From NCBI GenBank assembly GCA_038827615.1, contig JAWBNK010000001.1, positions 496,290-560,289 on the forward strand: a stretch of 64,000 bases of DNA, read 5' to 3'. The DNA comes from Thermosphaera sp. Lineage in GTDB: Archaea > Thermoproteota > Thermoprotei_A > Sulfolobales > Desulfurococcaceae. This document shows, piece by piece, positions 24,908 through 32,824 of the stretch. The position numbers were made by a program, and so were the translations under genes. The first letter of the stretch is position 1, and each line of letters starts with the position of its first letter. The notes under the pieces were generated by a model. It ran no database searches. It saw only the letters and a list, made by a program, of their open reading frames with translations, and was not told where the DNA came from.

Positions 24908-25446
24908 AATTTAACGGGACTTTTTACTTCTCTTGTAGCCTTCTCGAGAAATAACTGAATCGCGTCTGTCAATTGGTCCATTCTTTTGACGCCCTCGATC
25001 TTTTCTTGCCGAACTATCCTTCCATTATCGGAGTAAAGTAGCAGAGTTGTTGGTGATGCATGAATTTCATATTTGAGAAAGCTTCCGCTAGCTATCTCAG
25101 AGTCGCACTCTCTTGCAAACCAATCACATAATACTATGACGTAATGACTCTTAGGGAATGTTGGGCCAATCAGTTTAACAAATGGATACCAGTAAGAGTC
25201 GTATGCTCTGCACGCGGGGCATTTGGCATTATCGAAGTAAATTACGTACAATCCATCCTCCCATGGATTGAAAAAGTCTCCATTAATGTACTTCAATACC
25301 CATTTTGCTTTCATCGGGTCAAACACGTAGATTCCATTGGGGGCCTCCGGACCAACAGCGTCGACCTCCAGCCCTATCTCAGGCTTGTATTTCTTCTCCG
25401 GTCTTTCCAACAGCTTCTTAAGCAACTCTATAATCTCATCGTTCAT
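24904..25446 (-). CDS. Thioredoxin-fold protein with CPAC motif, head of the pterin operon
   Basis: 180 residues from ATG 25446, which has GTGAT just upstream. A thioredoxin-like domain spans about 60-170: YVIYFDNAKCPACRAYDSYW holds the CPAC redox pair, and the cis-Pro region is HASPTTLLLY. A third and fourth Cys (VLCDWFARECD) are extra. The N-terminal 55 residues are charged and lack a signal peptide, so it is probably cytosolic. ATGA overlap with mptA means coupled translation. It may keep the cysteines or Fe(II) of MptA or the DmrX-like protein reduced, or belong to the oxygen-defence block beside it. Confidence 0.75.
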   Translation of the reverse strand: MNDEIIELLKKLLERPEKKYKPEIGLEVDAVGPEAPNGIYVFDPMKAKWVLKYINGDFFNPWEDGLYVIYFDNAKCPACRAYDSYWYPFVKLIGPTFPKSHYVIVLCDWFARECDSEIASGSFLKYEIHASPTTLLLYSDNGRIVRQEKIEGVKRMDQLTDAIQLFLEKATREVKSPVKL

Positions 25447-25572
25447 GGTAATCACTCATATTATATTTATCAATATTATAAGGAATTTATGTTTTAATGA
25501 TATCCTTTGAACCTCTTGAAAAAATAAACTTATTAGATAGTTTTATTATTTTCTAAATTGGTGAGACTAAAA
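25447..25572. promoter_or_regulatory. Divergent promoter between pterin operon and superoxide reductase operon
   Basis: 126 bases, very AT-rich. Leftward, GATAAATATAATATG (about 25457-25471, minus strand) is a TATA candidate for the thioredoxin-mptA run. Rightward, AAATAAACTTATTAGATAG (about 25522-25540) lies 35-50 bases before the SOR start. The octamer ATATTATA is repeated directly at 25459 and 25474 and could be a regulator half-site pair. The Lrp-type regulator of the SOR operon is the obvious candidate. Confidence 0.4.
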
Positions 25573-25944
25573 ATGGGGTTAAAAGAACTCATCTATGAGC
25601 CGGGAACCGCAAAAGGGGAGGCCTTAGCAAAGGTTGAGTCGCACACTCCTAAAATAGATGCACCCGAAGTCGTAAAGGCTGGAGAAGTATTCAAGGTTAA
25701 GGTATGGGTTGGGCCCCATCCAAATACAGTGGAGCATAGTATACGATGGATAGAGCTGTATTTTGAAGAGCAAGGAAGGCCTTTCAATCCCGTACTGATA
25801 GGTCGGTATGAGTTTACACCTGTGTATAGTGAACCGATCGTCGAGACTTATATCAAGCTGTCTAAATCAGGAAAACTGATAGCATTAGAATATTGCAATC
25901 TACATGGATTGTGGGAGTCAAGCAAAGAGATACGAGTGGAATAA
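25573..25944 (+). CDS. sorA: Superoxide reductase (neelaredoxin type, one iron centre)
   Basis: Reduces superoxide to peroxide without making oxygen. 123 residues from ATG 25573 (GGTGAG 8 bases upstream). Centre-II ligands are all present: H24, H49, H55, C108 and H111 (ESHTP, HPNTVEH, YCNLHG). The mobile glutamate (E22) is kept, but the lysine that normally follows it (EKH) is Ser23, giving ESH. No N-terminal desulforedoxin domain, so it is a 1Fe-SOR. Followed by two cotranscribed genes, a CxxC protein and an Lrp-type regulator. Confidence 0.94.
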   Translation: MGLKELIYEPGTAKGEALAKVESHTPKIDAPEVVKAGEVFKVKVWVGPHPNTVEHSIRWIELYFEEQGRPFNPVLIGRYEFTPVYSEPIVETYIKLSKSGKLIALEYCNLHGLWESSKEIRVE

Positions 25945-25945
25945 C

Positions 25946-26245
25946 GTGACCTCCAAATACGAGCTAAGAGGTAAGATTTTTTCCTCAATACTTAATTATA
26001 ACAGGATGAGAAGCCCGGAAGCAACAGCATCGCTTCTCGAATTTGATGAAGATAATCAATCATTTAAGGTCGAGTTTTCCGGACCGTTTTGCCTATCATG
26101 CGGAGTAAAGGATTGGATCGAGGATCTGGCTTATATCCTTAAAGAGGAAGGAATTGATGCAGAATTGAAAGACTATATTGAGAAGGATGAGTTTAAAATT
26201 GAGGCCACATTTAAAGTTACGGTGGTGAAAGACGATGGACATTGA
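25946..26245 (+). CDS. Small unknown CxxC protein cotranscribed with superoxide reductase
   Basis: 99 residues from GTG 25946, one base after the SOR stop; a longer frame reaching into sorA exists but would duplicate its end. I recognise no family. Visible: an acidic alpha/beta protein with a central PFCLSCGVKDW motif, in which the two cysteines follow a beta strand and precede a helix (DWIEDLAYILKEEGI), and a C-terminal strand ATFKVTVVKDD. The CxxC could be a thiol redox pair or half of a metal site. Its place between sorA and the regulator suggests a role in oxidative stress. Confidence 0.7.
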   Translation: MTSKYELRGKIFSSILNYNRMRSPEATASLLEFDEDNQSFKVEFSGPFCLSCGVKDWIEDLAYILKEEGIDAELKDYIEKDEFKIEATFKVTVVKDDGH

Positions 26246-26675
26246 CGAGATAGATATGCTTATTATCAAGGAGCTGTCTGAGAACGCTAGGAAAACCTAC
26301 AGTGAGATAGCTGACAAGTTGAATTTAAGCGATGTAGCGATAATAAAGAGAGTAAGAAAACTTGAAACTGAGGGAGTCATTCGAAAATACGCCCTAGTAG
26401 TTGATGCTGGAAAGATAGGCTTTAAAAAGATCTCGTTTACTGGTATCAACGTTAAGCCAGAAAGACTTTTCGAAGTTGTTAGAATATTGAAGGAGAAAGA
26501 TTACATTAAATACTTAGCTATAACCTCAGGAGACCACGAGTTATTAGCGGTAATCTGGGCAAGAGATAGCGAAGAATTGCAGAGAATTCACATGGAGATT
26601 AGTAGCATTGAGGGAGTGATAAATATATATCCTGCTATATTAACGGATATTGTCAAAGCGGAGCAGTATGTTTAG
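26235..26675 (+). CDS. Lrp/AsnC-family transcriptional regulator
   Basis: 146 residues, full family length. The N-terminal winged HTH is EIDMLIIKELSENARKTYSEIADKLNLSDVAIIKRVRKLETEGVI; the C-terminal RAM/ACT-like domain runs from about 65 to 146. ATG 26235 has GGTGGTGA just upstream and overlaps the CxxC gene by 11 bases. Position at the end of the SOR operon suggests control of this operon, perhaps also of the divergent pterin operon. Confidence 0.9.
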   Translation: MDIDEIDMLIIKELSENARKTYSEIADKLNLSDVAIIKRVRKLETEGVIRKYALVVDAGKIGFKKISFTGINVKPERLFEVVRILKEKDYIKYLAITSGDHELLAVIWARDSEELQRIHMEISSIEGVINIYPAILTDIVKAEQYV

Positions 26676-27523
26676 TCTTCAATTTTAGCCTTAAAATTGT
26701 TAGAGCCTGAGTTATTACGCCTAAGTCTTATCCTATCCTATTCACATGCTAGGGATTAATACTTTTATGATTGTCATGTTTGATTTTCTCATTTTCTCCT
26801 CATGCTTGAAAAAGGGAGAGAGCACTAGCTAATAATCAGTCACTGCTTTAAAGCGTTTCAACAGCTACAAAACCGATTATGATTCGAGAGTTTCACGTTT
26901 CGCTTTTTATTTTAACTCGACTAGGAATTGTTTTCAGGGCCTAGAATCCTAATTAATCCTTTTAAGAGTAAAATTATCGATCGTTGCCGTGATGAAGGGG
27001 CACCGTCTTCAACGCTGTTTTCTGGAAGGACTAAAAATTCTATCCACCTAAAACCCTCACCGGAAAGTCATGTGCTCTATTAATCAGGTTATAAGTACTA
27101 TAATACTCCCTATAATAAATAGGGAAGTCGTCAGGCTGGAATCATGTCCTCCTTTGTTCAGGCCATCCCCATATATTTCATCTATCAAGACTCTAAATGT
27201 ATAAGGTAGCAAATACATGGCAATGCATTCGTTAGAGTCATTAACCGAGGGCTCCTAATCTCCTCTAAGAGCTTTTTGCTACGGGTCATACAAACCCTAG
27301 AAATGATCATAATTTTCTCCTGCTGAACCTTTTAGACACGCTAGGGGGTTGTAATTGTCGTGGGCCTCGCTGTTACCTTATTTCTCACCGTGCATTTATT
27401 TCTTTAATCAGATAGTGTTAGACAATATGCTTTCCTGACTACCGTCTCTAACTGTTTCAAGTTGAATCCGTCCTCGTCAAACTTATTTTCATTCATCACT
27501 TAGTTGGGGTCTTCAGGATTCAT
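26676..27523. other. 848-base stretch without a recognisable gene
   Basis: Both strands are broken by stops in all frames. I find no tRNA-like T-loop, no rRNA and no clear C/D box pair. Two things stand out. An inverted repeat TCCCTA-7-TAGGGA at 27107-27125 sits beside a TTATA-AGTAC-TATAA mirror at about 27090-27104. A 30-codon leftward frame at 27404-27496 begins MNENKFDEDGFNLKQ and has no recognisable homology. The stretch may hold the leader of an unseen RNA, decayed genes, or simply promoter-distal spacer. It is by far the longest gap in an otherwise packed window. Confidence 0.6.
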
Positions 27524-28732
27524 TTAAGCCGAAAAAAGTTTGTCAATTTTCTCTTCTATACTTCTTCTAACTAGCAAGTGCTGGCCAGCTCTAAACTCTA
27601 ATACGTCAACATAAGGATAGTTCTTTCCTAAGAATAATTCTTTGAGCTCAGAACCCGCTTTTCCACCCCAGCCGTATAAACCTATTATCAATAGTTTTTT
27701 GTTTACCGGTGTTTTCTCTATTATCAACTCGCTGACGAGTCTGGCGATTGGGAAGGCTCTTGCCTCATAAGTTGAAGTGGCTATTATTATGTTTTGTGCT
27801 TGGTAGGCGTCCGCTATTACATCGCTGAGATCGCTGTGAAAAGTATCTGTGAATTCACGAACATTATAGTCCACTTTTCTCTCCTGTAGTATTTTCTCAA
27901 TAATTTCTACGACATCCCTTACGAAGCCGTACATACTGGTATATACTAATAAGGTCTTGCCGGGTATCCCCTTGCCCGCGCCAAGCAATTTGTAAATATT
28001 AAGCAATCTAGCGATGTCGGCATCCCTATAGAGAGGGCCATGCGATGGTAGAAGCATACTAATGGTCAGACCCGTTTGTTCAATCTTCTCAACATTCTTC
28101 ACCACCCAATCCCTGAAGTGTCCAATTATGTTAGCAAAATATTTGACAAGATATCCGTCAAACCTCTTCTTTTCATCACTATTCAATTCATCATAGAATA
28201 GTGCATTGGGAATTCCGTAAGAGCCAAAAGCATCGCATGTGAAAAGGAACTGTTTCTCAACTACATATGTCATAATAGTTTCAGGCCAGTGGAGCCATGG
28301 TGTGTGCAGGAATTTCAAGGAATACTCTCCTACTCTGAACACCTCCCCGTCTTTTACAGGTCTGAAGTTTGGGGCGACCTGATAAAATGACTCAATCATG
28401 GCTCGCGTAAGCTGTTGTCCAAGCAACGTTATGTTAGGGTTCATTTTCAATAAATGCGGTATTGAGCCGCTGTGGTCGGGCTCCATATGGTGTACTACCA
28501 AGTATTTAACATCTCTTGGATCATAATGCTTAATTATCTGCTCTGTAAACAATTCTCCCACAGAACGTTTCCAAGTATCAAAGACCACAATTCCATCGTT
28601 GGTCTCGAGAATATACGAGTTATATGTAACACCCTCAGGGATACTCCATAGTCCCTCGAAATACTTGGTTTCAACATCTCTATACTGGAGTAAGTACAAG
28701 TTATCGTCTATTCTCGAATAATTAATATTCAT
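27524..28732 (-). CDS. Flavodiiron protein (A-type flavoprotein, oxygen/NO reductase)
   Basis: About 402 residues from ATG 28732. An upstream ATG at 28759 exists, but the family normally begins about where MNINYSRIDDNLY does. The N-terminal metallo-beta-lactamase domain holds the diiron ligands: HHMEPDHSGS (HxExDH), then LHTPWLHWPETI, CDAFGSYG and LPSHGPLYR. The C-terminal flavodoxin domain starts at LLVYTSMYGFV. It reduces O2 to water (or NO to N2O) with electrons from a rubredoxin or ferredoxin; no rubredoxin gene is in the window. It lies next to peroxiredoxin, in the same direction. Confidence 0.93.
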   Translation of the reverse strand: MNINYSRIDDNLYLLQYRDVETKYFEGLWSIPEGVTYNSYILETNDGIVVFDTWKRSVGELFTEQIIKHYDPRDVKYLVVHHMEPDHSGSIPHLLKMNPNITLLGQQLTRAMIESFYQVAPNFRPVKDGEVFRVGEYSLKFLHTPWLHWPETIMTYVVEKQFLFTCDAFGSYGIPNALFYDELNSDEKKRFDGYLVKYFANIIGHFRDWVVKNVEKIEQTGLTISMLLPSHGPLYRDADIARLLNIYKLLGAGKGIPGKTLLVYTSMYGFVRDVVEIIEKILQERKVDYNVREFTDTFHSDLSDVIADAYQAQNIIIATSTYEARAFPIARLVSELIIEKTPVNKKLLIIGLYGWGGKAGSELKELFLGKNYPYVDVLEFRAGQHLLVRRSIEEKIDKLFSA

Positions 28733-28810
28733 AACCCATCCCTGTTTATCATCAATCAAACCTGTAGAATAAATGATTTACTCTTTAAGGAGACGTGTCA
28801 ATGATTGTTT

Positions 28811-28817
28811 AAAAAAA
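28811..28817 (-). terminator. T-run terminator after peroxiredoxin
   Basis: Seven T on the minus strand immediately follow the peroxiredoxin stop codon. Oligo-T without a hairpin is the usual archaeal termination signal. Confidence 0.45.
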
Positions 28818-29519
28818 TTAGGGTTTGGAAGCTCTTTCAAGCCACTTTCTAACTTCCTCTATCTCCTCCTGTGGAACTTTGCCCTCCTCGTAGCAGAACC
28901 ACCAATCAAAACACTTAAACTTCATTGGCCTTTCTTTCGCGTCCATCACATTATTGGCAGGTGGGACTATAAGGGCATCCTTTATGAGTTCATTGTTAGG
29001 CCATAAATGCGGAACCGCCCTCTTGTATTTATCGTTTAATTGAAGGGCTTTCACAAGTCGTAAGATTTCGTCGATATTTCTACCAGCTTCCTGCGGATAG
29101 TATAGGATAGCTCTTATTATTCCTTCGCCGTCGACGACTATCACGGCCCTGACAGTGTGAGTCGCGCTTTGAACGTGTAGAAAACCAAGTTTTCTACCAA
29201 CCTCTCCATTAGGATCAGCTATTATCGGAAACGGTATTTCGACTCCGAGTTTTTCTTTAATCCATTCAATCCATTTGATGTGAGAGAAGACGCTGTCAAC
29301 ACTATGTCCCAGCAGTTCAGTATTTAGTCTTTTAAAATCTTCATATCTCTTAGCGAATCCAACAAATTCTGTTGTACATACCGGAGTGAAGTCGGCTGGG
29401 TGGCTAAATATTACAAGGTATTTTCCCTTGTAATCGTCTGGAAGTTTTCTCTTGCCGTGAGTCGTAACGACCTCCATCTCGGGGAATTTCTCACCTATCA
29501 ATGGTATTTGTCCTACCAT
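28818..29519 (-). CDS. Peroxiredoxin (archaeal Prx6/AhpC type)
   Basis: 233 residues. The peroxidatic cysteine is in [14 protein letters not shown], preceded by the FSHP strand; the conserved arginine lies in [13 protein letters not shown]. The long C-terminal arm with a WWFC cysteine ([12 protein letters not shown]) matches the decameric archaeal Prx6-type proteins (Aeropyrum, Pyrococcus), where extra cysteines act as resolving residues. GGTGA lies 4 bases before the ATG. It removes the peroxide produced by superoxide reductase. Confidence 0.94.
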   Translation of the reverse strand: MVGQIPLIGEKFPEMEVVTTHGKRKLPDDYKGKYLVIFSHPADFTPVCTTEFVGFAKRYEDFKRLNTELLGHSVDSVFSHIKWIEWIKEKLGVEIPFPIIADPNGEVGRKLGFLHVQSATHTVRAVIVVDGEGIIRAILYYPQEAGRNIDEILRLVKALQLNDKYKRAVPHLWPNNELIKDALIVPPANNVMDAKERPMKFKCFDWWFCYEEGKVPQEEIEEVRKWLERASKP

Positions 29520-29678
29520 TTTCTCACCAATTTTTCTTAATTCTCATTTAGGTTTTTAAACTTTATTGTTTTGATAATTGACAAATATATATTTTTTTCG
29601 AAAAATAATGTAAATTTATGAATATCGTAGATAATTTGATGAGGATTTTCAGGATGTGACCGAGTGAAGGTGTAATGA

Positions 29679-30410
29679 TTATTGTTTTGCCATGTAGAGT
29701 GCTAGTGCTTTGTCAAACGTGATCAAGTGATGCAGGTATGCGTATATTAATCCTAAACTCTCTCTCAGGGATTCTAGAACCCCTATCTCATGGCTTCTCA
29801 ATAGGAGCTGATTTAATATCTTTCTAAAATCTTCATGTTCTTTAACATGTTTTTTCATTCCTTGATACTTGCTTTTCCTCATTAGCTCTTCTTCAAAACT
29901 GAAGTGGTTGTTAATTTTATTTATGAGAGCTTCTAAGAATTCAATAGAATTGTTTGGATCTTTCATCAACTTTTTGATGAAGTCATTCCACATATTCAAT
30001 AGTTCTTTATGCTGGGAGTCAATTGGTTCATATCCAGTATTCATCTCATCCTTCCATTGAAGAGAGGGAAGTATCAATTTATATAGGGATATCAGGGATT
30101 CATGTAGGCTCGAACAAAAAACCTCTGGTATAATAACATTGTTTGACTCTAAGGGTTCACATCCAGCTTTTATAAGGCGCCCCTCCTCGAAGAGAAGAAG
30201 ACATTTCGCTTTCAAAAAATCGTTCCTTATTTCAATATAGAAGTAGTCATCTTTTGACGATGTAGCAACCACTTTTAACACATGCTCTAGGTCTCCTTTA
30301 ACCCTATCTACTATCATTACCTCCGATATGTCTAGCAGTGTGTTTATCTCCTGTATTCCCGATTTAACGCCTAGATTGATCGCCTTCAAGCAGTTTTCAT
30401 AAATGCTCAT
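29679..30410 (-). CDS. Hemerythrin-domain protein with unknown N-terminal domain
   Basis: About 243 residues from ATG 30410 (GTG 30419 possible). The C-terminal 125 residues are a bacteriohemerythrin: LQWKDEMNTGYEPIDSQHKEL, HFSFEEELM, HVKEHEDF and HHLITFDKAL supply the five His, one Glu and one Asp that bind the diiron-oxo site. The N-terminal 115 residues are alpha/beta with no name I can give; single cysteines are at VFCSSLHE and KAGCEP. The fusion suggests an O2 sensor or an O2-delivery protein for the flavodiiron protein. The gene is separated from peroxiredoxin by 159 bases, so it has its own promoter. Confidence 0.85.
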   Translation of the reverse strand: MSIYENCLKAINLGVKSGIQEINTLLDISEVMIVDRVKGDLEHVLKVVATSSKDDYFYIEIRNDFLKAKCLLLFEEGRLIKAGCEPLESNNVIIPEVFCSSLHESLISLYKLILPSLQWKDEMNTGYEPIDSQHKELLNMWNDFIKKLMKDPNNSIEFLEALINKINNHFSFEEELMRKSKYQGMKKHVKEHEDFRKILNQLLLRSHEIGVLESLRESLGLIYAYLHHLITFDKALALYMAKQ

Positions 30411-30548
30411 ATATCCCACTTTTGTATTGTGGAGTTAATTTTAAATTAATGTGTATTTAAATTTTGTTATTTCAATTAGGACATAGATTTATATACTTGT
30501 TTTAAATACTAATATCAATGATCATTAATCAACGATGGGTCTATAGGA

Positions 30549-32201
30549 TTGATTGAAGCATATATTCCAATATACGTGCGTGTCACTGATGGTGAGTTAG
30601 AAGTGGAGTCTCCAACATCGCCCTTTATCCCCTTCAACGGTCAAATCAAGGACGCCATTTATGGTTACATAGACTATGTGAAAGGATTTGAAGACAAGGT
30701 TATTGATTCGTGGCCTCTACAGAGATTAAGATACATATATCAGTTGCAGGCCGCTCACTTCATTTATCCAAGCGCGACTCACACCAGATTTGCCCACAGC
30801 ATTGGTGTAATGCATTCTTCGTTTAGGTACATCTCTCATCTTCTTAAGACCTCGTATCATCTACCGCTAGATAGCGTGTTCAGATCGGAATTAGTTCAAT
30901 ATCAAAGGGAAATCATATTTGCATCCCGACTGCTCGGCCTGATGCATGATTTAGGGCACGGCCCTTTCAGTCACGCCTTCGATAAATACGTGTACAAGAA
31001 CAGGGAGTTTGTTGGATATCGAATAGGCAACCATGAAGTTATCAGTTATCTTATCTATAGGGATTTCTTACGAGATAAAATACTTGGTTATGCAAGAGAA
31101 TATGAAAAAACACTTGGTATTAACCCTGAAAAATTGATTTCACTGCTTGATGATGGAATGAAGCCTCCTCGAGGGATGAAAGAATTCACAGATCTCATTA
31201 ATCGTTCGTTGTTAAAAGACTTCGACTTCTATGACCCTATATCAGTTGGAGGGGTCAGCAGCATAGTCAGACTTGTCGTGAGAGACTATGCCTACACCAG
31301 CGATATTATGGACTACTTGAAAAGAGACAGTTTTTTCACAGGAGTTCCTGTCGGAGAGATTAATGATGATTGGATCATTCGGAACACTTATTTACTAGAA
31401 AAAGGAGATTCGATCATCCCCGGGGTCTCCAGGAAATCATTAGATGAGATAGCGAGGCTTTTCGATGCGAGAATAATAATGTATAAAAACGTATACTTAC
31501 ACCCAGCTAATGTTGCCTTCATTGAAACGATCGGCTACCTGATGAGTTGTGTTAAAACACGAATAGTTGAGGTTATTGAAAACATGTTAAGTAGTCCTGA
31601 AAACCTCGTGAAGTACTCGCTCCTGACTGATCACTCCCTTTATGCCATGCTGAACTCATTAGTGTTTCAAGACGCCTCTTACTACGAGTGTGAAGATAAG
31701 GTGTTTGCAAGAAAGGCAGCTGAAAGCATATTCATTCATAGAAAACCTGTTTGGAAGATGATAGGGCGATTCTCATACAATCTCAACCACGCCAAACACT
31801 TATTCGGAGAGCGATTCGGCGATGCTATTCAAAGACATTTGAAAGATAAGATTTCGGATGAGATCTCCAATCAGTTGAGGTCAAAAGGCATCGACAGGGG
31901 TGACTTGATTGTTATAATAGACAAGATCGACATCTACCCATCGGCTGGATCAGAAATTCTCAACAAAATACATGTAGTTGAGATAAGGGATAACAAAGTT
32001 CTTGATGCAGAAGAGCTGAGCTATGATAGATTTGCCGAGCAGTACGGATTAATACCGACCGCGCTTTTCACAATTTATATTGCAAGAGAGAAATATAATG
32101 ACTTGTCTGGAGACGACTTAAAGAAGGCCCAAAGTAGTGCACAGGAGATTATAAACGAGGCTCTCTACGGTGGTGGAAGAGAAGCACCAGAGACGAGTTA
32201 A
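30549..32201 (+). CDS. HD-domain phosphohydrolase (dNTPase/SAMHD1-like)
   Basis: 550 residues, TTG start (no in-frame ATG nearby; TATA-like ATTTATATAC at about 30487-30496). Metal site: SATHTRFAHSIGVMH gives the first histidine, LLGLMHDLGHGPFSHAFD the HD pair, and the later DYLKRDSFFTGVPVG an aspartate. This is the layout of archaeal and bacterial dGTPase-like HD proteins. The C-terminal 200 residues are less conserved. It probably hydrolyses (d)NTPs or related nucleotides. It is not the short MptB-type HD phosphodiesterase of the pterin pathway. Confidence 0.85.
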   Translation: MIEAYIPIYVRVTDGELEVESPTSPFIPFNGQIKDAIYGYIDYVKGFEDKVIDSWPLQRLRYIYQLQAAHFIYPSATHTRFAHSIGVMHSSFRYISHLLKTSYHLPLDSVFRSELVQYQREIIFASRLLGLMHDLGHGPFSHAFDKYVYKNREFVGYRIGNHEVISYLIYRDFLRDKILGYAREYEKTLGINPEKLISLLDDGMKPPRGMKEFTDLINRSLLKDFDFYDPISVGGVSSIVRLVVRDYAYTSDIMDYLKRDSFFTGVPVGEINDDWIIRNTYLLEKGDSIIPGVSRKSLDEIARLFDARIIMYKNVYLHPANVAFIETIGYLMSCVKTRIVEVIENMLSSPENLVKYSLLTDHSLYAMLNSLVFQDASYYECEDKVFARKAAESIFIHRKPVWKMIGRFSYNLNHAKHLFGERFGDAIQRHLKDKISDEISNQLRSKGIDRGDLIVIIDKIDIYPSAGSEILNKIHVVEIRDNKVLDAEELSYDRFAEQYGLIPTALFTIYIAREKYNDLSGDDLKKAQSSAQEIINEALYGGGREAPETS

Positions 32202-32250
32202 TCAATATTTTAAATTGAACAAAGCTGTCTTGTTAGATTAGGTAACTGAT

Positions 32251-32754
32251 ATGGCAGACGCTATATTGACCCACCTGTTAATAAGCGTTCTCCTCGGCTT
32301 CCTCCCTATCAGCGAAGTAAGAGGCGCTATCCCATACGCGCTCGTAGTGGGTGATGGAAACATGCATATCATGGGAATATATATATTAGGAGGTGTGTTG
32401 GCGAACCTTTCAATAGCGCCAATAGCATTGAACATCTTGGCGCTTGTCGAGAGGATTATCATGAGCAATAGATTTCCTCGGAGGATAAGACGGATTTATT
32501 TTAAGATTGTCGAGACAGCCATGAAAAAGGCTCAGCGAATGGAAAAAGTAACTTTCATCTCGTTGATATTGTTTGTAGGAATCCCGCTCCCTGTTACGGG
32601 AGCTTGGACCGGTAGCTTAATAGCGTTTCTCCTTAGAATGGATAAAAAGAAGGCAATACTAGGGATCAGCTTAGGAGTAGTAATAGCTTCATTCATAGTT
32701 TTCATCGTCTCTTATCTCGGGATTTCCATCCTGAAAGCCTTGTTCATTATCTAA
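32251..32754 (+). CDS. Small multidrug-export family membrane protein (COG2426)
   Basis: 167 residues with four to five hydrophobic helices. LLGFLPISEVRGAIPYAL near the start and FVGIPLPVTGAWTGSLIAFLL in the second half are the paired E-R-G-A-I-P / P-L-P-x-T-G-A-W motifs of the Sm_multidrug_ex family (PF06695). Transport substrate is unknown despite the family name. Its TTAGATTA promoter region is short, and it may be read through from the HD gene (49-base gap). Confidence 0.85.
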   Translation: MADAILTHLLISVLLGFLPISEVRGAIPYALVVGDGNMHIMGIYILGGVLANLSIAPIALNILALVERIIMSNRFPRRIRRIYFKIVETAMKKAQRMEKVTFISLILFVGIPLPVTGAWTGSLIAFLLRMDKKKAILGISLGVVIASFIVFIVSYLGISILKALFII

Positions 32755-32824
32755 AAGCAGCATACGAATTATTTAACGGATTTATAGGACCTAAGTCATT
32801 ATATTCTCTCAAGGTGGTAATGGA

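Noticed and set aside
26985-27030. GTGATGA followed by a pyrimidine-rich stretch looked like the start of a C/D box RNA.
   Set aside because: No CTGA D box occurs at a usable distance (only CTGT and CTGG), and there is no terminal stem.
27457-27471. TTTCAAGTTGAATCC resembles a tRNA T-arm.
   Set aside because: The invariant GTTC is changed and no acceptor, D or anticodon stems can be drawn around it.
30549-32201. HD-domain protein as the missing MptB cyclic phosphodiesterase of the pterin pathway.
   Set aside because: Length (550 residues) and motif context are those of dGTPase/SAMHD1-like proteins, and it is 5 kb away with its own promoter.
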